DNA of 64,000 nt from Mesoaciditoga sp. (GCA_002878315.1 PNIW01000032.1:1-64000); one strand, 5' to 3'. Positions 43,913 through 53,185 are shown, numbered from the stretch's first letter. Notes: generated by a model from the sequence alone, not told the origin. Numbers and translations are program-made.

Positions 43913-46215
43913 AATTTATCCTCTCCTTTTTCTATCAGATCAAGCACGTATTCTTGTGTTGCCGGTATTTTTTTTACCCGTCTATTTATGGCATTAGATA
44001 TTCCATTCGCTATTGCCGCGGGGGCAGGCATCAATGATGGCTCTCCTATACCCTTGGCACCGAAAGGTCCTTCGGAAAATTCGTCTTCGACGAAATCTAT
44101 CTTTATATTTTGCGGGATATCATTTATTGTAGGAATTATGTAAGTGTTGAAATTATCTGTCAAAATTCTTCCGTCTTTCATCTTTATCTCTTCGTAAATC
44201 GCATATCCCATTCCCTGAACAAAACCTCCCTCAACCTGTCCGACAAGTCCAACTGGATTTAACGCCTTTCCCACATCGTGGGAGGTGAAGACATCGATCA
44301 CGGTCGACTTCCCAGTCAGCATATCAACCTCTACAACCACGATTTGTGTGGCGTAAGAGTATGTAAGATAAGCCTCTCCGAGTCCTGTCTTTGGATCCCA
44401 GTTTAATTTTGGCGATTTAAACCATCCATTTGCTATAAGATCGACATTGGAAGAATAGCAAATATTTGCCAGATCACCAAAATTCATCTCTTCTTTGCCA
44501 CCTCTTACCAAACCAGAACTTATAACCACATCCTCTTTTTCCACGTTTTTAATCTTTGAAAAAGTTGAGATCATTTTCTCCTTTATCTTTTCGCACGCCT
44601 CTTTTACAGCATTCCCGCTAAAAAGCGTTGCACGAGATGCCACCGTAGGGCCACTGTCTTGAACATATGAAGTATCGGCATTTTCAACTCTTATCCTGTC
44701 TATATTTTGTCCGAGTGTTTCGGACGCAATCATCGCGAGGACCGTCTTCATACCCTGGCCCATCTCTGTATTTCCAACATGGACAGTTACGCTTCCATCT
44801 CTGTGGACCTGAACAAGAGCGCCGGCCGCGTCAAGGGCCTGTCCCGCGGCACCGAGCGCTACGCCATAGATTATGTGGGAGACACCTATGCCTCTTTTTT
44901 TGAACCTGTTCTTTGAATTGAAGTCACGGACAGACCTCTTCAGATTTTCATAATCGGAGATCTTTACAGCATTCATTATCGTTTCAACGGCTCCGACAGA
45001 TTCTGTCAGAAGATGATCCGTCGGGGTACGGCTTCCGATCCTGAGGACATTTTTTAGCCTTATGTCCACAGGATCTATTCCAAGTTTCAAAGCGGCCTCA
45101 TCCATTATTGACTCAATGGCAAAAAGCACTTGCGGACTTCCAAACCCTCTGAAGGCACCGCATGGCACTTTGTTCGTATAAACTCCATCTATATCCACAC
45201 TGACATTCGGCACATCGTAAGCTCCGGCAGCGTGGACAAGGCTTCTGTACATGACTATAGGAGAAAGCGTTGCATATGCCCCCATATCCATGTGAGCGTT
45301 AACCTCTATTGCTACGAGTTTCCCGTCTTTTTTAAATCCGGCTCTGTAATGGGATTTTATAGGGTGTCTTTTGCTTGTGAATTGAATATCCACCTCTCTC
45401 GAATAGGAAAGTAAGACCGGCCTTTTTGTGTGATACGCAAGCAATGCGCACTGCGCGGCAACGTAAGACGGCACATCTTCCTTCCCTCCAAAAGCACCAC
45501 CGGTATCGGCCTGAACGATTTTAACGCTGTTATGGGGGATTCCGAGTACTCTCGAGACGGCATTTTGCACGTAATACGGGCATTGCATCGAGCCGTATAT
45601 CGTCATGCCGGTTGAATCAGGGATCGCGAATATTCCCTGTGTTTCAAGATAGGCATGCTCCTGGTAATCTGCAAAGAAATCGTCTTCGATTATAAGATCT
45701 GCACTGGCAAAACCTTCCTCTATTTTCCCTTTTCTTATTCTTTTGGATGTAAGGATATTTCCGCTTTCATGGACCTTTATCTCATTTTTAAGGGATTCTT
45801 CTATAGAAAGGACAGCCGGCAATTCCTCATATTCTACTTGTACAAGGCCGGAAGCCATGTTGGCTATCTTCTGACTTTCGGCCGCAACAACGGCCACGAC
45901 ATCTCCGTAATACTTTGCTTCTTTTCCCACCGGTACAAGACATGGCATATCCTCAACGACTTCTCCGAGTTGATTTTCTCCCGGAATATCTAAATATGTA
46001 AGGATCGCTTTTACGCCCTTTAATTCCTTTGCCTTGCCCGTATCTATGCTTTTCACAAGTGCTCTCGCGTGTTTTGAAAAAACAACAGCGCCATAGAGCA
46101 TATTTTTGAATTCATAATCCGCAACGAATTTGTTCATGCCTTTGACCTTTTCAATGGCGTCTACCCTTTTTACTTTTTTGCCTATTACGTTCATCCTGGT
46201 ATTTTCAACCTTCAC
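43909..46215 (-). CDS. Molybdenum hydroxylase large subunit (xanthine dehydrogenase family)
   Basis: A ~768-residue molybdopterin-binding subunit. An N-terminal aldehyde-oxidase a/b-hammerhead domain (residues ~15-120) precedes the Moco-binding domain. Signature loops are TGGAFGGKEDVPSYVAAQ, CGAFRGFGSPQVLFAIES, NTEMGQGMKT, and GAKGIGEPSLMPAPAAIA, whose glutamate is the catalytic base in this family. No FAD subunit or [2Fe-2S] subunit gene is adjacent. The start was placed at GTG 46215, nine bases after GAGGGGG; an in-frame codon at 46233 lies before that site. Substrate is probably a purine, by operon context. Confidence 0.9.
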   Translation of the reverse strand: MKVENTRMNVIGKKVKRVDAIEKVKGMNKFVADYEFKNMLYGAVVFSKHARALVKSIDTGKAKELKGVKAILTYLDIPGENQLGEVVEDMPCLVPVGKEAKYYGDVVAVVAAESQKIANMASGLVQVEYEELPAVLSIEESLKNEIKVHESGNILTSKRIRKGKIEEGFASADLIIEDDFFADYQEHAYLETQGIFAIPDSTGMTIYGSMQCPYYVQNAVSRVLGIPHNSVKIVQADTGGAFGGKEDVPSYVAAQCALLAYHTKRPVLLSYSREVDIQFTSKRHPIKSHYRAGFKKDGKLVAIEVNAHMDMGAYATLSPIVMYRSLVHAAGAYDVPNVSVDIDGVYTNKVPCGAFRGFGSPQVLFAIESIMDEAALKLGIDPVDIRLKNVLRIGSRTPTDHLLTESVGAVETIMNAVKISDYENLKRSVRDFNSKNRFKKRGIGVSHIIYGVALGAAGQALDAAGALVQVHRDGSVTVHVGNTEMGQGMKTVLAMIASETLGQNIDRIRVENADTSYVQDSGPTVASRATLFSGNAVKEACEKIKEKMISTFSKIKNVEKEDVVISSGLVRGGKEEMNFGDLANICYSSNVDLIANGWFKSPKLNWDPKTGLGEAYLTYSYATQIVVVEVDMLTGKSTVIDVFTSHDVGKALNPVGLVGQVEGGFVQGMGYAIYEEIKMKDGRILTDNFNTYIIPTINDIPQNIKIDFVEDEFSEGPFGAKGIGEPSLMPAPAAIANGISNAINRRVKKIPATQEYVLDLIEKGEDKL

Positions 46216-46229
46216 GGGATCACACCCCC

Positions 46230-47939
46230 TCAAACAACATCAACGAACGCACCCTTTGTAACGTCAACAAGTCCCAGATTTGTTATCCTGATCTTTGGAA
46301 TAACCGCAAGTTGAACAAAAGAAAGTACCATAAATGGATCATTTATTATACACCCAAAATCCCTTGCTATGCACTTCAATTCTTTTATCTTTTCAACGAC
46401 CTTTTCCATCGGAAGTTCGGACATAAGGCCGCCTATCGAAAGTGGAAGTTCAGAAACTATTTTTCCATCTTTCGCGATGACAATGCCGCCCTTTATTCTC
46501 AAAATCTCATTGACAGCCACTACCATATCCGTGTCATTTGTTCCGATGACTGAAATGTTGTGAGAATCATGGCCAACGGAGGTTGCTATCGAACCTTTCT
46601 TTAAGCCAAAGCCTGTGACGGCGGCCGAAAATATGGATTTTTTGGTCGAATATCTCGATACGACGGAAATTTTAATCAAATCGTTTTTTAAATCTGGCAC
46701 TTTTGATGGAGGTATATCGAAGATTTCTTCTTCTGTATAAATGCTATCGTTAAAGACGCGAATGGCCCTCGTCCTTTTACCGTCTGAAAGAATCCTTAAA
46801 TCCTCCGGTTCTATGAATGGAACTCTGAAGTTTCCTTCCATTTTTCGCTGAACTTTATTTCCCATGATCTCGGTCTGTAATTTACCGTTCCGGGCGACGA
46901 TCTTTGAGTCTTTTATGACAATCTTGGGAAAGAATTTTTCAAGAGATTCGGTTACTACCATATCGGCTTTGTATGAAGGGGCTATCGCACCCATGCTTCT
47001 TAGACCATAAAACTGAGCCGAATTTATCGTCGCCATTCTTATCGCGATTATCGGATCAACTCCTTTTTCAATGGAACGTCTTACCATGTTGTCTATGTGA
47101 CCATCTCTTTCTATGTCATCTGGATGGCGATCGTCGGTACAAAAAGAGAAGAATCTCTCGTTGTATGGCGTAACCGCGCCTATGAGATCGTCCAGATTTT
47201 TGGCAACGCTGCCTTCCCTTATCAGAACCTGCATTCCGCGTGAAATTTTTTCAAGAGCCTCTTTTTCTGTGGAACATTCATGATCCGATCTTATGAAGGC
47301 AGAAATGTAGGCATTCAAAGATTTACCGGCTAAATTTGGAGCGTGGCCATCTATCTTTTTGTAAAGATGTCTTGTTATTTCTATCTTTGTCATCAGATCT
47401 CTATCCGCGTTTATAACGGCCGGATAATTCATGACCTCTCCAAGTCCAAGGACGCGCGGATATTTCGTGATCAATCCTATTGTATCTGTGGCATCTATCG
47501 TCGCTCCATTTGTTTCCATATTGGTGGCCGGAACACATGAAGGTATCATCATGTAGATGTTAAGGGGGATTCCTTCGGTGTACTGAAGCATGTATTCTAT
47601 GCCTTCTGTCCCGAGAACGTTTGCTATCTCGTGTGGATCCGCTATTATAGTCGTTGTTCCTCTCGGCAGTATGGATCGCGCAAATTCAACCGGATCTACC
47701 ATTGAACTTTCGATATGAACATGGGCATCTATCAAGCCCGGCACTACGTAGTTCCCATCGAGATCTATTACCTCTTTTGCTTGTGTGTAATCTCCTATAC
47801 CCGCTATTCTTTTTCTGAATAGCGCTATATTTCCCTCTTCTATTTTCCCGGTAAAAACGTTGACTATTTTGCAATTTTTAAGGAGAAGATCTGCAGGCAC
47901 ACTTCCTAACGATACGGGAATTATATTTTCGATTTTCAT
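46230..47939 (-). CDS. ade: Adenine deaminase
   Basis: Hydrolyses adenine to hypoxanthine and ammonia. The 569-residue length and domain order are typical: an N-terminal beta-sandwich part, the metal-dependent barrel with GLIDAHVHIESSM and ADPHEIANVLG, KIDGHAPNL, SFCTDDRHPDDI, and the C-terminal adenine-deaminase domain with SVGHDSHNISVIG. ATG follows AAGGAG and overlaps the thioesterase stop. It would feed hypoxanthine to the molybdenum hydroxylase encoded directly downstream. Confidence 0.95.
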   Translation of the reverse strand: MKIENIIPVSLGSVPADLLLKNCKIVNVFTGKIEEGNIALFRKRIAGIGDYTQAKEVIDLDGNYVVPGLIDAHVHIESSMVDPVEFARSILPRGTTTIIADPHEIANVLGTEGIEYMLQYTEGIPLNIYMMIPSCVPATNMETNGATIDATDTIGLITKYPRVLGLGEVMNYPAVINADRDLMTKIEITRHLYKKIDGHAPNLAGKSLNAYISAFIRSDHECSTEKEALEKISRGMQVLIREGSVAKNLDDLIGAVTPYNERFFSFCTDDRHPDDIERDGHIDNMVRRSIEKGVDPIIAIRMATINSAQFYGLRSMGAIAPSYKADMVVTESLEKFFPKIVIKDSKIVARNGKLQTEIMGNKVQRKMEGNFRVPFIEPEDLRILSDGKRTRAIRVFNDSIYTEEEIFDIPPSKVPDLKNDLIKISVVSRYSTKKSIFSAAVTGFGLKKGSIATSVGHDSHNISVIGTNDTDMVVAVNEILRIKGGIVIAKDGKIVSELPLSIGGLMSELPMEKVVEKIKELKCIARDFGCIINDPFMVLSFVQLAVIPKIRITNLGLVDVTKGAFVDVV

Positions 47940-48289
47940 TTTTTAAACTTCTCCTTTTTAACGGCAACCCTTACATGATCGGCCTTTGCTATGAGTTTAT
48001 CCCCGGATTTCACCTCAATTTTGAAGACGAATTTTCTGCCTGTTTTATCGACAAGTTTTGCCTTTATTTCCACTTTTTCCCCCGTCCACGCCGGGGCAAG
48101 GTGATCTAAAGTTACATGGGCTCCAACTGTTATTTCATCTTCATTTAAAAATCTTTGAGCAAGTTCGGTGGCCGTTTCTTCCATCCACGCAAGAACGGTG
48201 GGAGTTGATAGCACATCGGCGTTGCCGCTTCTTAATGAAGATGCCAGATTGGAATCTGTAACTACCTTTTCCTTTACCATCTCTTCCAT
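47936..48289 (-). CDS. FlK-family hotdog thioesterase
   Basis: A 117-residue single hotdog-fold protein resembling fluoroacetyl-CoA thioesterase FlK and its many relatives. Readable family segments are VLSTPTVLAWMEETA, which carries the helix with the catalytic Thr/Glu region, and TVGAHVTLDHLAPAWTGEKV with the active-site histidine. The usual substrate of such relatives is an acyl-CoA of unknown identity. One base separates it from degV, and ATGA links it to ade. Its place in a purine operon is unexplained. Confidence 0.85.
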   Translation of the reverse strand: MEEMVKEKVVTDSNLASSLRSGNADVLSTPTVLAWMEETATELAQRFLNEDEITVGAHVTLDHLAPAWTGEKVEIKAKLVDKTGRKFVFKIEVKSGDKLIAKADHVRVAVKKEKFKK

Positions 48290-48290
48290 C

Positions 48291-49148
48291 TCACATCGCC
48301 TCTATTCCAAAGCCACACATCCCCGGACCAACGTGAGTCGTTATAACCTTCCCTGTCATATGAAAGGATGCGTCAAGCACCTTATATTTTTCTTTTAATC
48401 TTTCAAGCAATTCTTTCGCATCATTTTCCGCATTTGCGTGGATCATACAGATCATCACGTTAGATCCAAACGGAATGTATTTTCCGGATTGTTCGATAAG
48501 CATATCGTAGGCATGAGATCTCCCCCTTGCCCTTCCAAACGGGATCATCTCGCCTTCTTCATTTATCCATACCCCTACCTTGAACTTCAACACGGTTCCA
48601 AAAAATCCTTGTATCTTCGAAACCCTGCCGCCTTTGACTAAAAATGAAAAATCAGATACGTAAAAGATCGCCTGGAATTTGTTATTTTTCCTGTCTTTTT
48701 CAAGCTGTTCAACGATCTTTTTCGGATCCAATCCTTTTTCTGCAAGTTCTCTTGCCCTTCTTGCAACAAGCGGTATAACGGAAGAAGCGAGTTTTGTATC
48801 GAAGATCTCGACAGGGATCTTCGCTTCCTTTGCTGCGGTTGCGGCAGAATTAGCCGTTCCAGACATCTTTGAAGATAAAGTAAGTACCACTATCCCCTCA
48901 TATCCCGATTGCTCTGCATTCCTGTACTTTTGTAAAAACTCAAAAACCGTAGGTTGAGAAGTCTTGGGCAATTCTGAAGCGTTCGATATCTTTTCGTAAA
49001 ATTTCATTAAATCCGCAGGATCTCTTGTATCATTTTCCTCTGTACCATCAGGCCATATAACCTTTAAAGGTACCATATCGGCATCTAATTTCTCAAACCA
49101 TTCCGGAGCCATGTCTGCCGTGCTGTCCACAAATATCTTTATCCGCAA
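48291..49148 (-). CDS. DegV-family fatty-acid-binding protein
   Basis: A protein of about 285 residues that binds a fatty acid between two domains. Family motifs are IFVDSTADMAPEWF at the N-terminus, the serine-rich TSQPTVFEF, VVLTLSSKMSGTANSA, and the C-terminal THVGPGMCGFG. DegV/FakB proteins present fatty acids to a kinase; no fakA is adjacent. The start is placed at TTG 49148, five bases after GGAGGTGG; the in-frame ATG at 49163 overlaps that site. First gene of the eight-gene operon. Confidence 0.92.
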   Translation of the reverse strand: MRIKIFVDSTADMAPEWFEKLDADMVPLKVIWPDGTEENDTRDPADLMKFYEKISNASELPKTSQPTVFEFLQKYRNAEQSGYEGIVVLTLSSKMSGTANSAATAAKEAKIPVEIFDTKLASSVIPLVARRARELAEKGLDPKKIVEQLEKDRKNNKFQAIFYVSDFSFLVKGGRVSKIQGFFGTVLKFKVGVWINEEGEMIPFGRARGRSHAYDMLIEQSGKYIPFGSNVMICMIHANAENDAKELLERLKEKYKVLDASFHMTGKVITTHVGPGMCGFGIEAM

Positions 49149-49190
49149 GCGGTCCACCTCCATTCATCGAAAGTTCTTATCGTTGTTTGT

Positions 49191-49220
49191 ATTATATAGC
49201 ATTTTTGGCCAGAGTGCTAA
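49191..49220 (-). promoter_or_regulatory. Promoter of the degV-purine operon
   Basis: On the minus strand TTAGCA (49215-49220), an 18-bp spacer and TATAAT (49191-49196). The predicted start near 49184 gives a leader of about 36 nt. The -35 hexamer overlaps a TTAGCACTC sequence equal to one CIRCE half, but the second half is lacking. Confidence 0.65.
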
Positions 49221-49259
49221 TTTTGAATTAAATGTTCGTTTTTTGATCTGCTTTTAGAG

Positions 49260-49265
49260 TATAAT
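49260..49265 (+). promoter_or_regulatory. Possible -10 element of the sugar transporter operon
   Basis: TATAAT at 49260-49265, about 107 bp before the binding-protein start codon. No good -35 hexamer is found at the usual distance, so the promoter may depend on an activator. The rest of the 49164-49371 gap is AT-rich, without a recognisable gene. Confidence 0.4.
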
Positions 49266-49371
49266 TATCATGGTAACTTTGCACGCTTTAAATTAAATTA
49301 ATCTGGGGATATAAAACAGGAAAATTATAAATATTAAGATTATCACGCATTGTAAAAAGGGAGGGGTTTAA

Positions 49372-50694
49372 ATGAGGAAGGTATTTCTCTTTTCGGTATT
49401 GACGGTTTTGGCCGTTGCAATTTTTGCTGCTCCTGTGACGATTCAGTTCTGGCACGCAATGGGGGGAACAGACAGAATACAACTTTTGCAAAACTTAGCG
49501 AATGAATTCATGCAACAAAATCCAGACATAAAAGTTGATGTTCAGTACACGGGATCTTACACGGACACGATGACCAAGATGATAGCGGCCGTCAGGGCGG
49601 GTAATCCTCCGGATCTTGTCATGATATACGATATAGGAACACAGATGATGATAGACAGCGGTGTCATAATTCCAATTCAAAATATGATAGACAAGGATCC
49701 TTCTTTTGACATCAACACACTTGTGCCCGCCTCGAGAGGATATTACACGGTAGGTGGTAAACTTTACAGCATGCCATTCAACTCGTCGAATCCAGTTATC
49801 TTCTACAATAAAACGCTTTTTGAAAAAGCAGGTCTTGATCCAAATAATCCGCCAAACACATTTGAAGAATTCATAGAGTATGCAAAGAAACTCACCGTCA
49901 AAGATGCCAATGGCAATACAATCCAGTATGGCTTTACCTTCGGAAGCGGAGAGCCCCTCGCGTGGTTTTTCGAACAGTTCATGGCCGTTCAAAATGCATT
50001 GCTTTTGAACAACAACAACGGTCGTGATGGAAGGGCAACAAAGGCTGTCTTTGCGAATGAAGCCGGATTGAGAATTTTCAACTTTTTCAACGAGATGATT
50101 CAAAATGGATCTGCGATAAACGCAGGACCGGGATGGGACAACGCGAGGCAGATCTTCATCTCTCAAAGGGCTGCGATGCTTATAACCTCAACTTCAGACG
50201 TGAACATGATGGTCAAGGCGGCCCAGTCCGGCAACTTTTCACTTGGCGTGATGTTCCTTCCGCATCCTTCTGGCGTGCCTTACGGTGGCGTCATAGTTGG
50301 CGGTGCGAGTTTGTGGATGGTAAATACGAATAATGCCCAAAGGGAAGAGGCGACATGGAAATTCCTCAAATTCCTCGAAAGTACCGATGCCCAGATTCAA
50401 TGGAGCACCGGAACGGGATATTTCCCTGTCAACAAAAATGCGATAATAAAGCTCCTTTACGAAGGATATTACGCGAAAAATCCTCCTTACCTTGTTACAG
50501 TATTACAACTTCTCATGTCAAATGTTACTCCGGCAACACGCGGCGGGGCAACGGGAGCATTTCCTCAGATAAGAACTGCCGTCGACACGGCATTTGGAAA
50601 GATGTTTACGAAGGCTATGACTCCTCAGCAAGCGCTCCAATGGGCGCAGGAACAGGCAAATCAGGCAATAGCAAACTACAATTCAATGTATTGA
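49372..50694 (+). CDS. Sugar ABC transporter substrate-binding protein (family 1, UgpB-like)
   Basis: A 440-residue extracytoplasmic binding protein. The signal peptide covers residues 1-19 (VFLFSVLTVLAVAIFA) with a signal-peptidase-I-type AIFA-AP site and no lipobox. The mature part starts VTIQFWHAMGG, followed by NPPDLVMIYDIG and YSMPFNSSNPVIFYNK, typical of UgpB/MalE-like family 1 proteins. GGGAGGGG precedes the ATG. It is separated from the permease genes by a 10-bp hairpin. The substrate could be a glycerol phosphate or an oligosaccharide; sequence alone does not decide. Confidence 0.92.
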   Translation: MRKVFLFSVLTVLAVAIFAAPVTIQFWHAMGGTDRIQLLQNLANEFMQQNPDIKVDVQYTGSYTDTMTKMIAAVRAGNPPDLVMIYDIGTQMMIDSGVIIPIQNMIDKDPSFDINTLVPASRGYYTVGGKLYSMPFNSSNPVIFYNKTLFEKAGLDPNNPPNTFEEFIEYAKKLTVKDANGNTIQYGFTFGSGEPLAWFFEQFMAVQNALLLNNNNGRDGRATKAVFANEAGLRIFNFFNEMIQNGSAINAGPGWDNARQIFISQRAAMLITSTSDVNMMVKAAQSGNFSLGVMFLPHPSGVPYGGVIVGGASLWMVNTNNAQREEATWKFLKFLESTDAQIQWSTGTGYFPVNKNAIIKLLYEGYYAKNPPYLVTVLQLLMSNVTPATRGGATGAFPQIRTAVDTAFGKMFTKAMTPQQALQWAQEQANQAIANYNSMY

Positions 50695-50700
50695 AATCGT

Positions 50701-50723
50701 GAGGGCATCCCATGGATGCCCTC
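50701..50723 (+). terminator. Intercistronic hairpin after the binding-protein gene
   Basis: A perfect 10-bp stem, GAGGGCATCC with GGATGCCCTC, and a three-base loop, located between the binding-protein stop and the first permease. The following T run is short, so it is more likely a leaky terminator or an mRNA stabiliser that raises binding-protein over permease expression. Confidence 0.75.
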
Positions 50724-50740
50724 TCTTTAAGGGGTGAATT

Positions 50741-51610
50741 ATGGCCAAGAAGATCTTTCCTTACCTTTTACTTGTTCCCACATTTATAATAATCGCCATT
50801 TTCATATATTATCCGGCCTTTCAGACCTTTAAATTGAGTTTTTACAGGATGTCTCCATTTGGGAACAGATTGTTCTTCGTTGGATTCCAAAATTTTTGGT
50901 CTCTCTTTACCTCCGGCCAGTACATTCAGTCAGCCTTAACAACGCTTATATTCGTAACTGTCACCGTTATTGGGGGACTTATCATATCTTTGCTTCTCGC
51001 ATTGTTGCTTAACGAAAGAGTACCGGGAATAGGCATATTCAGAACGCTTATCTTTGCTCCATACGCTATTTCTCCTGCGGTTGCCGGAACCTTATGGGCC
51101 TTCCTTCTAAGCCCGGTGGCAGGATACGTCAGTTATCTATTTTTAATTCTTTTTAAAGCACAACCTCAGTGGCTTACAACATATCCGCTTGCGCTCATAG
51201 CCATAATGATAGCCACGATATGGAAAAATCTTGGCTTTAACGTTATTTTCTTCCTTGCAGGTCTCCAGTCGATTCCACAGAGTTATTACGAGGCCGCAAC
51301 GATAGATGGGGCAAATTCAGTTCACAGGCTTTTAAGAATAACTATTCCTCTGCTTTCGCCGATAACATTTTATCTTATCGTTATGAACGTCACGTTCACG
51401 GCATTTTCAGCTTTTGCGACTATAGACGTTATGACGCAGGGAGGTCCAGCCAACACGACGTCGACTCTTATATATAAACTTTATCAAGATGGATTTGTTA
51501 ACTTCAACACCGGCTTTGCCTCTGCTGAGTCAGTGGTCTTGATACTCATAATGGCAATCTTTACGTACCTTTATTTCAAATTCGGTCAAAAGGCGGTATT
51601 CTACCAGTGA
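50741..51610 (+). CDS. Sugar ABC transporter permease 1 (UgpA/MalF-like)
   Basis: A 289-residue permease with about six membrane helices. The N-terminal helix (YLLLVPTFIIIAIFIYYPAF) is typical, and the EAA loop is YYEAATIDGANSVHRLLRITIPLL. It forms a heterodimer with the next gene product. GGGG lies before the ATG. It overlaps the second permease gene by four bases. Confidence 0.93.
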   Translation: MAKKIFPYLLLVPTFIIIAIFIYYPAFQTFKLSFYRMSPFGNRLFFVGFQNFWSLFTSGQYIQSALTTLIFVTVTVIGGLIISLLLALLLNERVPGIGIFRTLIFAPYAISPAVAGTLWAFLLSPVAGYVSYLFLILFKAQPQWLTTYPLALIAIMIATIWKNLGFNVIFFLAGLQSIPQSYYEAATIDGANSVHRLLRITIPLLSPITFYLIVMNVTFTAFSAFATIDVMTQGGPANTTSTLIYKLYQDGFVNFNTGFASAESVVLILIMAIFTYLYFKFGQKAVFYQ

Positions 51611-52440
51611 AAAAGAATAAGATGATTAGAACGATATTGATAGAGGCGCTTTTGATATTCGTTACGATCATAATATTACTTCCCCTATTTCTTGCCGTAA
51701 CTATGAGTTTGAAAAAACCATCTGAGGTTTTCGTTTATCCACCCACTATCTTTCCAAATTCATTCTACATTCAAAATTACATCAATGCCTTCAATTCAAT
51801 AAATCTTGGCAGATTGATGCTTAACAGTTTGATAATGAGCGTCGTCATAATGATCGGAAAAACGATCTTTGGAATTCTTTCAGGTTATGCCTTTTCCAAT
51901 TTCAGATTCAAAGGATCTTCTTTGCTTTTTGCCTTACTTTTTGTGACCCTTTTCATGCCGGCTGAATTGATAATGATAGTTCCGCTCTTTCAAATAATGC
52001 AGAGTCTTCACTGGGTCAACACTTACTGGGCATTAACCGTTCCATTTTTGGCGAGTGCAACGACGACATTTCTAATGAGACAACATTTTATGACTATTCC
52101 AAAAGAACTCGAAGATGCGGCCAAAATAGATGGCGCCGGACCAATGAGATTTCTTTTAGAAATCCTTATACCTCTTTCAAAATCGACAATAGGGGGAGTT
52201 GCGGTTATAAACTTCGTTTACGCATGGAATCTCTATCTTTGGCCTTTGGTTGTAACGAATTCAAACGAAATGGCAACGGCCCAAATCGGCTTAAAAATGC
52301 TCACAAACGTTGAATCAACAAGTAACTGGGGAGTTATAATGGCAGGCACTCTGATGGTGCTTGCGCCTACACTCATTCTCTTTTTCGCGGTTCAGAAACT
52401 CTTTGTCAGAGGGATAGTTACAACGGGCCTCAAAGAGTGA
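51607..52440 (+). CDS. Sugar ABC transporter permease 2 (UgpE/MalG-like)
   Basis: A 277-residue permease with six membrane helices. The EAA loop is ELEDAAKIDGAGPMRFLLEILIPLS, and the C-terminal end (FFAVQKLFVRGIVTTGLKE) matches the UgpE/MalG group, in which the tail reaches the ATPase dimer interface. The start is GTG, overlapping the stop of the first permease. No ATPase gene follows; the UgpC/MsmX-type protein at 17688-18878 is the only candidate in the window. The last 11 bp overlap the convergent tatD gene. Confidence 0.93.
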   Translation: MKKNKMIRTILIEALLIFVTIIILLPLFLAVTMSLKKPSEVFVYPPTIFPNSFYIQNYINAFNSINLGRLMLNSLIMSVVIMIGKTIFGILSGYAFSNFRFKGSSLLFALLFVTLFMPAELIMIVPLFQIMQSLHWVNTYWALTVPFLASATTTFLMRQHFMTIPKELEDAAKIDGAGPMRFLLEILIPLSKSTIGGVAVINFVYAWNLYLWPLVVTNSNEMATAQIGLKMLTNVESTSNWGVIMAGTLMVLAPTLILFFAVQKLFVRGIVTTGLKE

Positions 52441-53185
52441 TCCCGAACAAATTTTTTGCGTTCTGAGAGGTCATCGTCTCTATCTCTTCGAATGGGCGTT
52501 TGAATATCGTACAAAGATTTTCTATTGTAAATCTTACGTATTTTGGCTCATTTCTCTTTCCGCGTACAGGCTGGGGAGAAAGGTAGGGGCAATCGGTCTC
52601 TGTTAGAATTCTATCGAGAGGCGCAAAGGAAAGGATTTTTCTTAATTCCTCGTTCTTTTTGTAAGTCGACATTCCACCAACACCTATGTAAAATCCGACA
52701 TCCAAAAAATTTTTAAGATCTTCCATTTCTCCGTTAAAACTGTGAAGCACTCCTTTTATATCGAACATTTTTACGATTTCGTATGCGTCTTTGTAAGCAT
52801 CTCTTACATGGAGGATTACAGGCATCTTGTGCCTTTTTGCGATTTCGAGTTGGATTTCGAAATATTTTCTCTGCAAATCTCTTGGAGAAAGGTCTCTGTA
52901 ATAATCAAGCCCTATTTCTCCAACGGCAATTACTTTTTTTGATTCTAAAAGTTTTTCAATCTCTTTATCCCATTCGTCTTTGAGATCTTTGACATCGTGT
53001 GGGTGGACTCCTACCGAAGAGAAAACTCTTGAATGTTTTGATGAAAACTCGATACTCTTTTTGCTCGAGACTAGATCGAAGCCGATTTCGATGACAAACT
53101 CTATCCCGTCGCCTTTAAAATTTCTGACAATCTCTTCCCTGTCCGGGAACTCGTCCATTGTCAAATGCGTATGTGTATCTACCAT
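52430..53185 (-). CDS. tatD: TatD-family metal-dependent DNase
   Basis: A 251-residue hydrolase of the TatD family. Metal ligands are the HxH of VDTHTHLTMDEFP at residues ~4-6, the glutamate in AVGEIGLDYYRDLSP, and histidines in PVILHVRDA and GVLHSFNGEM. The closing Asp is in LTETDCPYL. These enzymes have 3'-5' exonuclease activity on DNA or RNA. The gene overlaps the murC stop by a few bases and may be translated from the same transcript as murC and comM. Confidence 0.94.
   Translation of the reverse strand: MVDTHTHLTMDEFPDREEIVRNFKGDGIEFVIEIGFDLVSSKKSIEFSSKHSRVFSSVGVHPHDVKDLKDEWDKEIEKLLESKKVIAVGEIGLDYYRDLSPRDLQRKYFEIQLEIAKRHKMPVILHVRDAYKDAYEIVKMFDIKGVLHSFNGEMEDLKNFLDVGFYIGVGGMSTYKKNEELRKILSFAPLDRILTETDCPYLSPQPVRGKRNEPKYVRFTIENLCTIFKRPFEEIETMTSQNAKNLFGITL

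Noticed and set aside
49212..49220. GAGTGCTAA, identical to one half of CIRCE, in the degV/sugar-transporter spacer
   Set aside because: The other half is not present at the nine-base distance, only a shifted partial match. A nine-base match is expected about 0.5 times by chance in 64 kb on both strands. It also coincides with a promoter -35.
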